Shown here: piece by piece, positions 17,500 to 26,501 of the stretch
How the letters are laid out: the number at the start of each line of letters is the position of its first letter
How positions within the stretch are numbered: position 1 is the first letter of the stretch
Source: Peredibacter starrii
GTDB taxonomy: Bacteria > Bdellovibrionota > Bacteriovoracia > Bacteriovoracales > Bacteriovoracaceae
DNA length: 64,000 nt
Assembly: GCF_034259205.1 (NCBI RefSeq)
Contig: NZ_CP139487.1
Span: 868,001 to 932,000, forward strand
Direction of reading: 5' to 3'
Translations under genes and position numbers: made by a program
Notes under the pieces: generated by a model
Seen by the model: the letters and a program-made list of their open reading frames with translations, nothing else
Told to the model about the DNA's origin: nothing
The model's database searches: none

Positions 17500-20234
17500 T
17501 GGAGAAGGAGCTTAAACCTCTAGCCATTTTGAATCTTACCGGAGCGATGACTCCGGAGCTCGCTCATTATTTCCAATCGAGAAATATCAGAGTCTATGAT
17601 CCGCTGGAAACTAATGAAGAGGCGGACTGGACCCATATTATCACAAAAGATATTCATGACTTCTCTTTGATCGGCACGACTTATGATGTGGTGGCGAAAG
17701 ATCGTCATATCATTTCACTATCAAAAGTTAACGACATTCAAAACTTCACCATCAACTACGGAAATCTGGTTCTGGATGATGTGTGGTTTAATGGACAGAT
17801 GGGTCCATTCATTCTGGATAAATACTTCCAGGGTTATGGCGGTATCACACTAGGTGATAACTATCCATCGTTCCAGGAGCTTGGATCTTTCCAAGTGGCC
17901 AATCCTTTTAATACTGGTGAGTATCTGGATCGCATGGTGCAGAAGGCCTTTGAAGCTGGCATTGAAGCACTTACGGTCAAAACTTATTTCGATCACCTGG
18001 TGATGTATCTTGCTGGTCTGAAAAAGAAAGGCAAAGTCGGTCTACCATTTGAGGTGACTTACGGTGCCTGTGAAGATGTGTTTGCGCTGCAAATGCATTT
18101 CTTCTCGGAGCCAATTGATATTCTGGATGTTTCAACCAGTCTTTCACAGAACATAACGAAGAAAGCAGAAGAGTACTTCTTAAATATTTCAGTTCAGTCA
18201 GCTGACTTCTTTGACTTCTCTTATATGGCCGATGTGAACAAAGTGATTGTGACGGCTCTTTGGACGAAAGATGAGAGAATCAAATTTGAGAACCGCGGAC
18301 TTATGTTCTCGGCACTTGTTCCAGGAAGAATGATTACTCAGTATCAAATGGAAGGTCAGACTTCTATTCTGGTTCAAGGAAATAACGCCATTCCGGATAT
18401 GACGGACAAAGTGGTTATTCCGGACAATCTTCCGCCTGAGGCAATTGAGAAGAGTGTTATTAAGGGTCTTGCGGAGGCCAAAGAAGAAACGACAGTTGTG
18501 AGTGGCCTTCCTGGTGAAGCAGAGGCCGCGCAATTAGTTAAAGGCACGGTTGATCCGCTTGATACATCGGTTGAGATTTTCACCGAAGATGAGACGCGAG
18601 ATGAGCCTTCACTGGTTAAGGGTCTAAGTGAACTCGAGCAGTTGATCAATACAGTGAAGGGCAAGTTCGAAGACGAAAAAGTCGATGTTCGTATTGCAGG
18701 AGATAAGCTGGATGTAGATAAGGCCGCCTGGAGAATTGCTGCGACAGTTGATGAAAGTACAAAAGAGAACAATCTCAAAGTGCGTATCCTTGGGGACAAA
18801 CTTCCTGAGCATATTAAAACTGGTCTCTTTGATTTCGCCAAAGGCATTTCAAAGGAAGTGGAAGATCTGGATAACCAGGATCTCGATCGCTTCCAATTAG
18901 AACGACTTCCGGACATTATTAAGGCAGGACTTCTTCAGCAGCGTGCTCTTTCAAATGAAAAGCAAGCAGTCCTTGGTATTTCACCACAAGCAATGAAAGT
19001 GGTGGAGACCAAACTCATGGCCTCTCAGGCCGAGAATGAAAAACTCAGAACTCAAATTAAGCATATGGCCTCTGAAGTTCGTATTTTAAAAGATACGCGA
19101 AACAAGATGGCCGAAGTTCAGATGAAAGCGGCACAAGCTGCGGCCCTCGAAGCTTCAACGATTCAATTGAGTGATGTAGATGATGAATTACGCAAACAGT
19201 TCCAGCAAAGACTAGCGGAGCAGAAGGCCCTCAGCGACCAGGAACTTCAAAAGCTATCTGGTCTTCTTGAAAGAGAAACCAAGCTCATCGCTGATGTGAA
19301 AATGGAAGAGATGAAAGCGAAGAAGCTTCAAATTGAGGCCCTTCAGAAAGAAACTTTCTTTGGTGCTGAGATAGAGAAAGCGCAAAAGCAAATTAAGGCG
19401 AAAGATTCCATCATCATGAAGACCAAAGAGTCTTTCTTGAAACTGGTCGAGAAGAAAGATAAAGAGTTGATTGATTTAAGAAGTAAAACTGAGCAGATGA
19501 CCAAGGCCCTGGCGACAGGACCAAGTCAGAACCAGTCAATTATGATTAAAGAATTGGAACGTCAGAACCAGAACCTGACTAAGCAGTTAGATGTATATAA
19601 AGTGAAGGTCTCGAGTCTAGCGACTAACATGAATTCTACGAAAGATGATGGTCATTCGAAGGAAGAAGTTCGTAAGCTAGGCATGATAAATAATCAATTG
19701 AAGAACCAGGTCGAGGCGGCAAAGAAAGAGCTGTTGAAGATTCAAGAGAAGTCGATTCAAGACACAAGTTACATTGCGACTCTCAAACAAGATAAATCCC
19801 GTCTGGAAGGGCTTCTAAAAAAGGCCGCGATGGAAACAGTGAAGGACACTCCAAATATTGTACCTTCAAGTAATCCACAATCTGATCAGGAATTAAAACG
19901 TCTGCAGGCCCAGACCCAGATCATGGAAACGCAGAATAAAGAATCTCAGAAGAAGATTGCTGAGCTTGAGGCGAAGTTGATTGAGGCCATGAAGCAGCAG
20001 AAGGCGGGCCCTGGTATCGACGAAGCCTCGAAGGTGAAGATTGCCCAAATGGAAGGTTCGGTGAAGAAACTTACTATGGATCTTGTTGAGACCAAGAACC
20101 AGCTGGCGGAGATGAAAAAAGAAACCAATAAGTTACGCCAGGAAAAGACCGCCCTTCAGAACCAGGCAGATAAAATGAGGAAGGAAGCCGAGAAGGCCAA
20201 ACCGGCCGCGCCCCCTAAGAAAAAATCTGCATAA
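17499..20234 (+). CDS. Large coiled-coil protein with globular N-terminus, unknown function
   Basis: 911 residues. Residues 1 to about 280 look globular and mixed alpha/beta. Residues about 320-460 are acidic and low in complexity. From about 500 to 895 there is an almost unbroken Lys/Glu/Gln/Leu heptad pattern, predicted as a long coiled coil, and the tail is Lys/Ala/Pro-rich (AKPAAPPKKKSA). There is no signal peptide or membrane helix, so it is cytosolic. It is translationally coupled to the degenerate HD-GYP protein, which suggests a c-di-GMP- or polarity-linked scaffold; that is inference. I do not recognise the N-terminal domain. Confidence 0.75.
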   Translation: MEKELKPLAILNLTGAMTPELAHYFQSRNIRVYDPLETNEEADWTHIITKDIHDFSLIGTTYDVVAKDRHIISLSKVNDIQNFTINYGNLVLDDVWFNGQMGPFILDKYFQGYGGITLGDNYPSFQELGSFQVANPFNTGEYLDRMVQKAFEAGIEALTVKTYFDHLVMYLAGLKKKGKVGLPFEVTYGACEDVFALQMHFFSEPIDILDVSTSLSQNITKKAEEYFLNISVQSADFFDFSYMADVNKVIVTALWTKDERIKFENRGLMFSALVPGRMITQYQMEGQTSILVQGNNAIPDMTDKVVIPDNLPPEAIEKSVIKGLAEAKEETTVVSGLPGEAEAAQLVKGTVDPLDTSVEIFTEDETRDEPSLVKGLSELEQLINTVKGKFEDEKVDVRIAGDKLDVDKAAWRIAATVDESTKENNLKVRILGDKLPEHIKTGLFDFAKGISKEVEDLDNQDLDRFQLERLPDIIKAGLLQQRALSNEKQAVLGISPQAMKVVETKLMASQAENEKLRTQIKHMASEVRILKDTRNKMAEVQMKAAQAAALEASTIQLSDVDDELRKQFQQRLAEQKALSDQELQKLSGLLERETKLIADVKMEEMKAKKLQIEALQKETFFGAEIEKAQKQIKAKDSIIMKTKESFLKLVEKKDKELIDLRSKTEQMTKALATGPSQNQSIMIKELERQNQNLTKQLDVYKVKVSSLATNMNSTKDDGHSKEEVRKLGMINNQLKNQVEAAKKELLKIQEKSIQDTSYIATLKQDKSRLEGLLKKAAMETVKDTPNIVPSSNPQSDQELKRLQAQTQIMETQNKESQKKIAELEAKLIEAMKQQKAGPGIDEASKVKIAQMEGSVKKLTMDLVETKNQLAEMKKETNKLRQEKTALQNQADKMRKEAEKAKPAAPPKKKSA

Positions 20235-20252
20235 TTTTTTTTATCAAAATTC

Positions 20253-20281
20253 TTGCCAAATTCTTTTCGTTACTCCATAAT
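20253..20281 (+). promoter_or_regulatory. Sigma-70 type promoter of the tRNA-Leu gene
   Basis: TTGCCA (20253-20258), a 17-base spacer, then CATAAT (20276-20281). Both hexamers are close to consensus, and transcription would begin near 20288, about 19 bases before the tRNA. Confidence 0.65.
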
Positions 20282-20306
20282 CTGGTTCTCTGTCACATAC
20301 CTAGAT

Positions 20307-20389
20307 GCCCAGTTGGTGGAATTGGTAGACACGTTAGGCTTAGAACCTAATGCGCGAGCGTGGGGGTTCGAGTCCCTCACTGGGCACCA
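20307..20389 (+). tRNA. tRNA-Leu (anticodon TAG)
   Basis: The 83-base cloverleaf has acceptor arms GCCCAGT (20307-20313) and ACTGGGC (20379-20385), then discriminator A and an encoded CCA. The D-arm contains GGTAGAC, the anticodon stem-loop is TTAGG-CTTAGAA-CCTAA with anticodon TAG, the T-arm contains GGTTCGAGTCC, and there is a short class-II variable arm (TGCGCGAGCG region), as expected for leucine. It reads CUA and, by wobble, other CUN codons. It has its own promoter and a terminator downstream. Confidence 0.97.
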
Positions 20390-20434
20390 AGTTTTTGCGA
20401 AAGCAGCAACTAAAACACGTGTGATAGTTTTAAT

Positions 20435-20467
20435 AAAGCCAGGTCTCGCGCCCTGGCTTTTTTTTTG
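20435..20467 (+). terminator. Rho-independent terminator after tRNA-Leu
   Basis: AAAGCCAGG (20435-20443) pairs with CCTGGCTTT (20452-20460) around an 8-base loop, followed by an unbroken T run to 20466. The A run on the 5' side is too short for strong action in the other direction. Confidence 0.9.
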
Positions 20468-20498
20468 CCTTTTTTTTCGAATTCTGCTGTGTATTGCA

Positions 20499-21044
20499 TT
20501 AAATCCCGAATGGAAAAGACAGCTGTAATCCCACTTGAGAATAGCTAACGTCGGTTACGACTTCATTTGTTTCCACCATCCGATATTCAACAGAAAAAGC
20601 CATATTTCTGAGGGCATAGAAAGTAAGGCCAGCTTTAAGGCCTTGTCCTGGATCGACATCATCAAGATCTTCTAAATCCGCACTGAAGATATAACCTCCG
20701 TAAAGACGGAAAAATCCAAATCGATAGCCAATAAGCGCGGTCCATTCTTTTGTATTAAAGTCGTCATCTTCAAGAATATCCACACCGGAAGATTTTAATT
20801 TGTGTTGCATGTATTCAGCACCAAGTTGCCAATTTCCAAATTCGAATCCACCGCGAGCACCGAAACCGAGACCTTTTAGATCAGTCTCATCAGAAAAAGA
20901 GTTAGTTGGGTCGGCAAGGTCAGTATAATCAAATTTCATGCTACCAGTTCCATAACCTAGAACAGGTTCAAAGAACACAATCGCTTTTGCTGATTGAATA
21001 GAAATAGCAGTGAACAACAACACTAATAAGAGATGTCTGAACAT
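20499..21044 (-). CDS. Small outer-membrane beta-barrel protein
   Basis: 181 residues. Residues 1-21 are a signal peptide ending SAKA. The mature protein alternates polar and aromatic residues in short strands (FGFGARGGFEFGNWQLGAEY has the pattern; also TALIGYRFGFFRLYGGYIFS and MAFSVEYRMVETNEVV), consistent with an eight-stranded OmpA/OmpW-like barrel. It ends LSFPFGI rather than with a terminal Phe. It stands alone on the minus strand; no partner is evident. Confidence 0.75.
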   Translation of the reverse strand: MFRHLLLVLLFTAISIQSAKAIVFFEPVLGYGTGSMKFDYTDLADPTNSFSDETDLKGLGFGARGGFEFGNWQLGAEYMQHKLKSSGVDILEDDDFNTKEWTALIGYRFGFFRLYGGYIFSADLEDLDDVDPGQGLKAGLTFYALRNMAFSVEYRMVETNEVVTDVSYSQVGLQLSFPFGI

Positions 21045-21150
21045 TTCGCCTCCGTGTGAAATAAAGTTTTATGTTAATTGGAGCGAGGAAAGTTGGTAGT
21101 TAATTTTTCTTAGAGGATATTTTTAGATCGAATTATTTAATGAGTCTTAA

Positions 21151-21486
21151 TTGTTTGGATTGTCAGGAGCAGCGGCTAACTATGCGAAGACTTTTGGCAC
21201 ACAGGTAGTCCTCGGTGCACTAGGGGGAGCTGCAGGTGGTTACATTAGTGCACATGTTAGTGCTCAAATAAATGAAGGGAATTGGAGAAAAGCATCTTCT
21301 CAAGATATTATGTTTTCAATGTTTGGTGGTGCTTTAGGTGGGATGATTGCAGGACCTTATTTTGCAAATACGCCGGGTGGTATCGCTGCTGGTACTATGG
21401 AAACTGCTTCATCCAGTGTAGGCGGCGCAACTTCATCACCGCCAAGAGGTTACTATAATGATGCAGGTACATGGACTTCTCCTTAA
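21151..21486 (+). pseudogene. Glycine-rich fragment resembling the C-terminus of an RHS/polymorphic toxin
   Basis: The frame begins with TTG directly after an in-frame stop at 21148-21150, with no ribosome binding site. The 111 residues contain glycine-zipper-like hydrophobic segments (GTQVVLGALGGAAGGYIS, MFGGALGGMIAGPYF) separated by NEGNWRKASSQDI. This layout resembles the linker just before the toxin tip in RHS-type proteins. I read it as a leftover 3' end of such a gene, because no RHS repeats lie upstream. It could instead be a short intact gene with a TTG start. The downstream membrane protein is in the position an immunity gene would take. Confidence 0.35.
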
Positions 21487-21503
21487 TTAAACTGGGATAT
21501 GAA

Positions 21504-21974
21504 ATGAATTTCGAAATTGATCTTGTAGATAAATCGATTCATCGTAATCAAATGAAAGCAATCTTTTACGAGTTGGCATTGCTTCATGACAGAGGTAAGC
21601 CATTCAAATCAGTATTCACTCTTTGCTTATTTCTAGCATTTACGATCTTTGTATTTGTAGAAAAACCTAAGTTGTATTTATTGGCGGGATCTATCGGAAT
21701 AATTATTTTAGCTTTTCCATTTTGTGCTTCGGCAATCATTTATTATTCGAAAATGTATGTTTCCAATGGAAAGTTTGAAGTCAGATGTGGTCCATTTAAG
21801 TATCACAGTGGCCCGCTTTCCAATTTAATTGAAATTCATCATTTAAGGCAAAGTTTTAATGGAATTTACAGAGTCAGAGTTCTGGGTTTTGGTGAAACTT
21901 CTGGTTTTACTCTACACTACAATGAAGTTCCAAAGGCTTTGCAATTTCTTAAAGTGATAGAAAAAGATGTGTGA
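21504..21974 (+). CDS. Two-helix membrane protein, possible immunity-type protein
   Basis: 156 residues from the ATG at 21504; an in-frame ATG at 21471 overlaps the preceding fragment and is less likely. Two close hydrophobic segments (SVFTLCLFLAFTIFVFV and YLLAGSIGIIILAFPF) sit at about residues 35-80, followed by a soluble C-terminal part with beta pattern (GKFEVRCGPFKYHSGPLSNL), somewhat like a membrane-linked PH-type fold. No family recognised. It directly follows an RHS-tail-like fragment, so an orphan immunity role is possible but unproven. The codon choice looks more A/T-rich than in neighbouring genes. Confidence 0.6.
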   Translation: MNFEIDLVDKSIHRNQMKAIFYELALLHDRGKPFKSVFTLCLFLAFTIFVFVEKPKLYLLAGSIGIIILAFPFCASAIIYYSKMYVSNGKFEVRCGPFKYHSGPLSNLIEIHHLRQSFNGIYRVRVLGFGETSGFTLHYNEVPKALQFLKVIEKDV

Positions 21975-22108
21975 ATTGTTGTCTGTGAGGCGCCTTGCGT
22001 TGTTGTTAAATAAAATTCCTTACGTCATTTAAGAATTGCTGGTTATTCGTAGACTATCTTTGTCATTTTCTTGTAGTTTACCCCCACTGAAAATTCATGT
22101 GAGGTTTT

Positions 22109-23974
22109 ATGATCAAAGAACTTAGCGAAGAGCAAGTCCGCACGATGACGCTCGAGGAAAAAGACCAATGGTGGCTGAAGAATGTCTATAAAGGAGACAT
22201 GCCTCAGTTAACTATTCGTTCTGCCTTAACTGGTATGATCCTTGGGGGAATTCTTTCTCTAACAAACTTGTATATTGGTATTAAGACTGGTTGGACTCTG
22301 GGAGTAGGTATCTCTTCAGTTATCCTTTCATTCGCATTCTTCAAGCTTATTCAGAAGCTAAAACTTGGTTCTGAAATGAGCATCCTTGAAAACAATGCTA
22401 TGCAATCCATCGCTACATCAGCTGGTTATATGACAGCTCCAATGATGGCATCAATTCCTGCTTATATGATGGTAACTGGCCAAGTTATCCCTATGTGGCA
22501 GTGTTTCTGGTGGATCGTTGTTCTTTCTCTTCTTGGTGTATTGTTCGCATTCCCACTTAAGAGACGTTTCATCAATGATGAACAAATGCCATTCCCTGAA
22601 GGTTATGCTGCAGGTGTGGTTCTTGATTCACTCCACGATGAAGACGGCAAGCAAGGTATGTTCAAAGCGAAGCTTATGATGATCGGTGCTGGTCTTTCAG
22701 CTCTTATCGAAATCCTTCGTGCTGATACTCTTCTTGCAAAATTCAAGATGGGCTTCCTTGCTATCCCTCACTACTGGGATGATTTCATTTACAAGTTTGC
22801 TACTCCAGCAATCATGGGTACTCCGCTTAAACATCTAACAGTTCAATTCGATACTTCGATCGTTATGATGGGTACTGGTGGTCTAATGAGCATGAAGACG
22901 GCCATGTCGATTCTTCTTGGTGCTTTCATTAACTACTTCCTTCTTGCTCCAGTAATGATTGATGCAGGAATCATCACAGATACAACTTTCAAAGCGATCA
23001 CTATGTGGAGCTTGTGGGGTGGTGCTGCTGTAATGACGACTTCGTCTCTTTACAGCTTCTTCTCGAAGCCTCAGATCATCATCCAGTCTTTCAAGAAGAT
23101 GTTCTCTAAGAAAGAAGCAAAAGATGATATTCTTGAAAAAATCGAACTTCCTATGTGGATCTTCGCAGTTGGTATTCCTGTAATTGGTGCTCTAACTGTT
23201 TACCTTGGTCACATCTGGTTCGGCATTCACTACTGGCTTGGTATCATTGCCATTCCTCTAGTGTTCGTATTCACACTTATCGCAGTAACTTCAACTGGTC
23301 TTACAGCAATCACTCCTGGTGGTGCTCTTGGTAAGTTGACTCAAATTACTTACGGTGCTCTTGCTCCGGGTAACGTGACAACTAACCTTATGACTGCTGG
23401 TATTACTTCAGAAGTATCTCTGAACGCTTCGAACCTTCTTATGGATATCAAGCCTTCATATATGCTTGGTGGTAAACCACGTCTTCAGGCCCTTGGTCAC
23501 ATCCTTGGTATCTTCGCTGGTGGTCTAATTGCTGTTCCTGTTTTCTACAGCATTTTCCACGGTGATATCTCTCTCTTCACAACAGACGCTCTTCCTCTTC
23601 CATCAGCACTTGTATGGAAAGGTGTATCTGAAGTTCTAACTAAAGGTCTTTCGAACCTTCACTATACTGCTCAAATTGCTGCTGGTATCGGCGCGGTTCT
23701 TGGTATCGTGATTGAAATCGCAAACAAGAAAATGAACGGCAAATTCCCACTTTCTGGTGTTGGTCTTGGTCTAGGTTTCGTTCTTCGTTTCGCTGATGCT
23801 TGGTCAATGGCCCTTGGTACACTTATTTTCTGGGTTGCTAAGAAAATGTGTAAGAACAAAGATGGCGTTGGTTACAGAGCTTTCGTTGATAACCAAGAGA
23901 CTCTTGCTGCTGGTGTAATCGCTGGTGGTTCGATCATTGGTATTATCCTGATTCTTCTAGAACAAGCTGTATAA
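22109..23974 (+). CDS. OPT family oligopeptide transporter
   Basis: 621 residues with about 14 hydrophobic segments. OPT family features: an early LTIRSALTGMILGGILSLTN block, LYIGIKTGWTLGVGISSVIL, and the conserved FPEGYAAGVVLDSLHDED segment corresponding to the FPxGxAxA motif of the prokaryotic branch. These transporters bring in oligopeptides or metal chelates by proton symport. Together with the ABC importer at 9.6-14.9 kb and the second binding protein near 62 kb, it points to a peptide-based diet. It has a strong terminator directly downstream. Confidence 0.92.
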   Translation: MIKELSEEQVRTMTLEEKDQWWLKNVYKGDMPQLTIRSALTGMILGGILSLTNLYIGIKTGWTLGVGISSVILSFAFFKLIQKLKLGSEMSILENNAMQSIATSAGYMTAPMMASIPAYMMVTGQVIPMWQCFWWIVVLSLLGVLFAFPLKRRFINDEQMPFPEGYAAGVVLDSLHDEDGKQGMFKAKLMMIGAGLSALIEILRADTLLAKFKMGFLAIPHYWDDFIYKFATPAIMGTPLKHLTVQFDTSIVMMGTGGLMSMKTAMSILLGAFINYFLLAPVMIDAGIITDTTFKAITMWSLWGGAAVMTTSSLYSFFSKPQIIIQSFKKMFSKKEAKDDILEKIELPMWIFAVGIPVIGALTVYLGHIWFGIHYWLGIIAIPLVFVFTLIAVTSTGLTAITPGGALGKLTQITYGALAPGNVTTNLMTAGITSEVSLNASNLLMDIKPSYMLGGKPRLQALGHILGIFAGGLIAVPVFYSIFHGDISLFTTDALPLPSALVWKGVSEVLTKGLSNLHYTAQIAAGIGAVLGIVIEIANKKMNGKFPLSGVGLGLGFVLRFADAWSMALGTLIFWVAKKMCKNKDGVGYRAFVDNQETLAAGVIAGGSIIGIILILLEQAV

Positions 23975-23987
23975 GCTTTTCAAATAG

Positions 23988-24014
23988 GGGCCTCGAAAGA
24001 GGCCCTTTTTTTTT
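23988..24014 (+). terminator. Rho-independent terminator after the OPT transporter
   Basis: GGGCCTC (23988-23994) pairs with GAGGCCC (23999-24005) around a GAAA tetraloop and is followed by nine T residues. Confidence 0.95.
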
Positions 24015-24035
24015 GCCTTCAGGTAAGTATTTGAA

Positions 24036-24082
24036 ATTGCGAATTCGCAATGTGTGTAAAAATGCTTTATCCTTAATAAAGC
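24036..24082. promoter_or_regulatory. Two palindromes upstream of the TIGR02147-type regulator gene
   Basis: A perfect 16-base palindrome ATTGCGAATTCGCAAT lies at 24036-24051. A second inverted repeat, GCTTTAT (24064-24070) against ATAAAGC (24076-24082) with a 5-base loop, follows 12 bases later. Both lie 75-120 bases before the regulator start and are good candidates for operator sites, perhaps of the regulator itself. Confidence 0.5.
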
Positions 24083-24155
24083 AAGTAGTCAGCAGATAAA
24101 AGATTTGGATAGAACAAGAGTCTTAAAATTTAATCAATGATTAAGTGAAGGTCTC

Positions 24156-24920
24156 ATGTCTTACACATCTTTCGCTGATTTTCTTCATTCAAAGTACCTG
24201 GAGCGCCATCAGAAAAATGCCCAGTACTCACTGCGCTCTTTCTCGCGTGATATTGGAATCTCTTCAGGAAGACTTACCAATTTATTGAAGGGAAGAGACA
24301 TCCCTGGTGATGAGACGGTTGAGAAGTTCTTTGCTATTTTTAATCTCGCTGAAGAAGAAAGACTAAAACTTAAAAAAACGATTTACTCTCAAAAGTATCT
24401 TCGTCGTGGAACTGGTTTCTCAAAACAGCTTAACGAAGAAGAATTCAATAAGATCTCAGACTGGAAAACCTGGTCCGTCTTCACCATGTTTCAGGCCTCG
24501 GATTTTCAGCCTAGCTCATTATGGTTTTCTGAGAAATTAAAACTCTCGGTTCAAGAGATTGAGGTTTGTCTTAATAAAATTTTGGAACTGGGTCTTATCG
24601 CAATTAAGGATGACTTTTACGAATTGATTTGTGACCGAGTTACTACTACCAATGACGTACCATCAACGGCCATTCGGAAGTTCCATAAAGAGTTCATTCC
24701 TATTGGTTTGAAGTCTCTGGATAAAGTCAAAGTCGACGAAAGAGATGTCTCGAGTCTGACATTTTGTATCGATAAAAAGATGCTTCCTGAATACAAGAAG
24801 GCCCTTGCTGAGTTTCGTGCCAAGCTTTCTCAGATTGCGAAACAGTCCGTCGTTTCTGATGAACTCTATCAACTCAATATGCAGTTTTTCCCTGTGGCAT
24901 TTGAAGGAAATAACGAATGA
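24156..24920 (+). CDS. TIGR02147 family protein (DUF4423-type regulator)
   Basis: 254 residues. The N-terminal helix-turn-helix-like part has the family pattern YSLRSFSRDIGISSGRLTNL then LKGRDIPGDETVEKF. The middle contains SDWKTWSVFTMFQASDFQPS, the position of the conserved Trp-rich block of TIGR02147 proteins. Members are plentiful in Bdellovibrionota and Fibrobacterota and are thought to be transcription regulators, usually of the gene next door. Here the stop overlaps the start of a secreted-protein gene (ATGA at 24917), which fits that pattern. Confidence 0.8.
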   Translation: MSYTSFADFLHSKYLERHQKNAQYSLRSFSRDIGISSGRLTNLLKGRDIPGDETVEKFFAIFNLAEEERLKLKKTIYSQKYLRRGTGFSKQLNEEEFNKISDWKTWSVFTMFQASDFQPSSLWFSEKLKLSVQEIEVCLNKILELGLIAIKDDFYELICDRVTTTNDVPSTAIRKFHKEFIPIGLKSLDKVKVDERDVSSLTFCIDKKMLPEYKKALAEFRAKLSQIAKQSVVSDELYQLNMQFFPVAFEGNNE

Positions 24921-25531
24921 AGAAAATACTTTCTTTGATCATTTTCATGGCCCTTTCTCTTTCTGCTGTTGCCGGAAACGAAGTTGGCAATGGAGGAGGC
25001 GTCCTTTATCAATTGAAGAGTAATACTCCAATTATGTTCTTTGATGCCTTTGAAACTGAGGCCAGATACGGCTATCGTGTGCAGTGGCCCCGAGAGATTA
25101 GAAATGATCGTGAGGTCGCCATGGCCTTCACCAGTCGTCTTGCTAAATATGATCCGAAACTTCAAAGACAGCTGAATAATTGGATCAAAGCTTTTTATAG
25201 CGAGGCCGTATTTTCAGAGACAGACCTTCCAGTTATTTTTGATATGGGGACAGGGATTCATATACCTGAAGGCACAGGAATCGCTCAGCTTGTAATTCAG
25301 ACCAAGAGTGGCTATATCTTGAATCAGAGATATTGGAATCGTTTATCCTCTGAGCAAAGAGGAGTGGCGATCCTTCATGAAGTGATCTATCGCAAAGCAC
25401 TTGAGGTCAATCCGAGACTCTTCTCATCAGTAAAAGTCAGAACATTTGTTGCGATCTTGATTTCAAATGAGCTTCGTTTCTTCACTGCAGATGGTTACCA
25501 AGGGCTTTTGCAGAACCTTGAACTGAAATAA
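24917..25531 (+). CDS. Secreted protein with GNGG motif and His-Glu pair
   Basis: 204 residues. Residues 1-19 are a signal peptide (ending SAVA). The mature N-terminus begins GNEVGNGGG, a motif seen in many exported Bdellovibrio-type proteins. AILHEVIYRKAL (about 152-163) is in the position where related proteins carry a Leu-His-Glu helix, but the full HExxH zinc motif is absent, so protease activity is not supported. It is translationally coupled to the TIGR02147-type regulator. Function unknown. Confidence 0.75.
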   Translation: MKKILSLIIFMALSLSAVAGNEVGNGGGVLYQLKSNTPIMFFDAFETEARYGYRVQWPREIRNDREVAMAFTSRLAKYDPKLQRQLNNWIKAFYSEAVFSETDLPVIFDMGTGIHIPEGTGIAQLVIQTKSGYILNQRYWNRLSSEQRGVAILHEVIYRKALEVNPRLFSSVKVRTFVAILISNELRFFTADGYQGLLQNLELK

Positions 25532-25645
25532 ATTCGTTCTCATTGTTAAGATTGTTAGGTTTTCGACCAGATACTCTGGCACTATTCCCAAGCCGAATTG
25601 TCTCTGGCAAATATGCGATCATTCACTTAACCAACAGGAGTTATT

Positions 25646-26305
25646 ATGAAATTGATCGCAGCTCTATCACTATTTGCCCTCTCACTTTCTGCATTTGCTG
25701 TTACGAAATCTGTTCAAGCGGATTTCACAAATCTTTATAAAGGCTACAACGCTGGCTCTTATAAAATAGATTTGAAGCTAGTTTCTAAGCCAACTTTGTC
25801 TGCAGCAGAAATTACCACTCACGTAAGACGTTTTGATAACGATTACTTTTGCGTAACAACGGCAAAATTTGAAGTTGGTCAAATGACATTCTCAATTGCT
25901 CAGAACGGTACGTCTTGGAAGAGAGTAACAACTCAAAAACTATATGGTGAAGTTTCTCACGAAGTAGATGGCACTGAATGTGATCTTTCTCTTGAGAATT
26001 TAGCAAATCAAACTACTCTTCACGTAAATATAGTTCCACAAAATAGCCCAATCGAACTTCCAGTGAAACCATTTGCTGGTTACGAGAAGACTCAAGTGCA
26101 CCTTATTCCGTTTGATGGATATGTTTATGTTGATACTGAAATTAAGATTGTTAACAACTCTCTGGTTTTAAATCCAGCAGGTCTTCTTTCTGAAAGAAGC
26201 GTGTTCTCTAGAAACACAGATAATCTTCGCAGAATGTTCTATTACGTTCAGTCTTCGACTGGCTCATCACATCTTTCATTAGGTAACGGACACCTTTCTC
26301 TCTAA
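25646..26305 (+). CDS. Secreted protein of unknown function
   Basis: 219 residues. Residues 1-19 form a signal peptide ending SAFA. The mature part is strand-rich with two cysteines (YFCVTTAKF, GTECDLSL) likely to form a disulfide. AACAGGAG lies just before the ATG as ribosome binding site. No family recognised. A strong terminator follows the stop. Confidence 0.75.
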   Translation: MKLIAALSLFALSLSAFAVTKSVQADFTNLYKGYNAGSYKIDLKLVSKPTLSAAEITTHVRRFDNDYFCVTTAKFEVGQMTFSIAQNGTSWKRVTTQKLYGEVSHEVDGTECDLSLENLANQTTLHVNIVPQNSPIELPVKPFAGYEKTQVHLIPFDGYVYVDTEIKIVNNSLVLNPAGLLSERSVFSRNTDNLRRMFYYVQSSTGSSHLSLGNGHLSL

Positions 26306-26319
26306 TATTTGCTTCCAAT

Positions 26320-26347
26320 GGCCAGGGGAAACCCTGGCCTTTCTTAT
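26320..26347 (+). terminator. Rho-independent terminator
   Basis: GGCCAGGG (26320-26327) pairs with CCCTGGCC (26332-26339) around a GAAA tetraloop, then TTTCTTATTT. Confidence 0.9.
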
Positions 26348-26501
26348 TTGCCAAGCATCAAGTTATTGAATTTAAGAGCACTAAAGACGCAAAGAGTCTA
26401 CAGAAGTCAATAAGAGTAAGAAGTTAGACCTTGGCATATGGTGACATTCTGAAGGACACTTTTCGCGCTTAAAATAAGCCTAGTAATTTCAGGAGTGTCT
26501 C

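Noticed and set aside
20253-20528. 91-residue open frame on the plus strand
   Set aside because: It runs over the tRNA-Leu gene, its promoter and its terminator and has no homologue-like features.
24917-25531. Zinc protease motif in the secreted GNGG protein
   Set aside because: Only Leu-His-Glu is present; the second histidine of HExxH is replaced by Tyr/Arg.
25574-25592. Sigma-54-like TGGCAC followed by GC upstream of the 25646 gene
   Set aside because: The offset between GG and GC is 14 bases, not 12, so it cannot work as a -24/-12 promoter.
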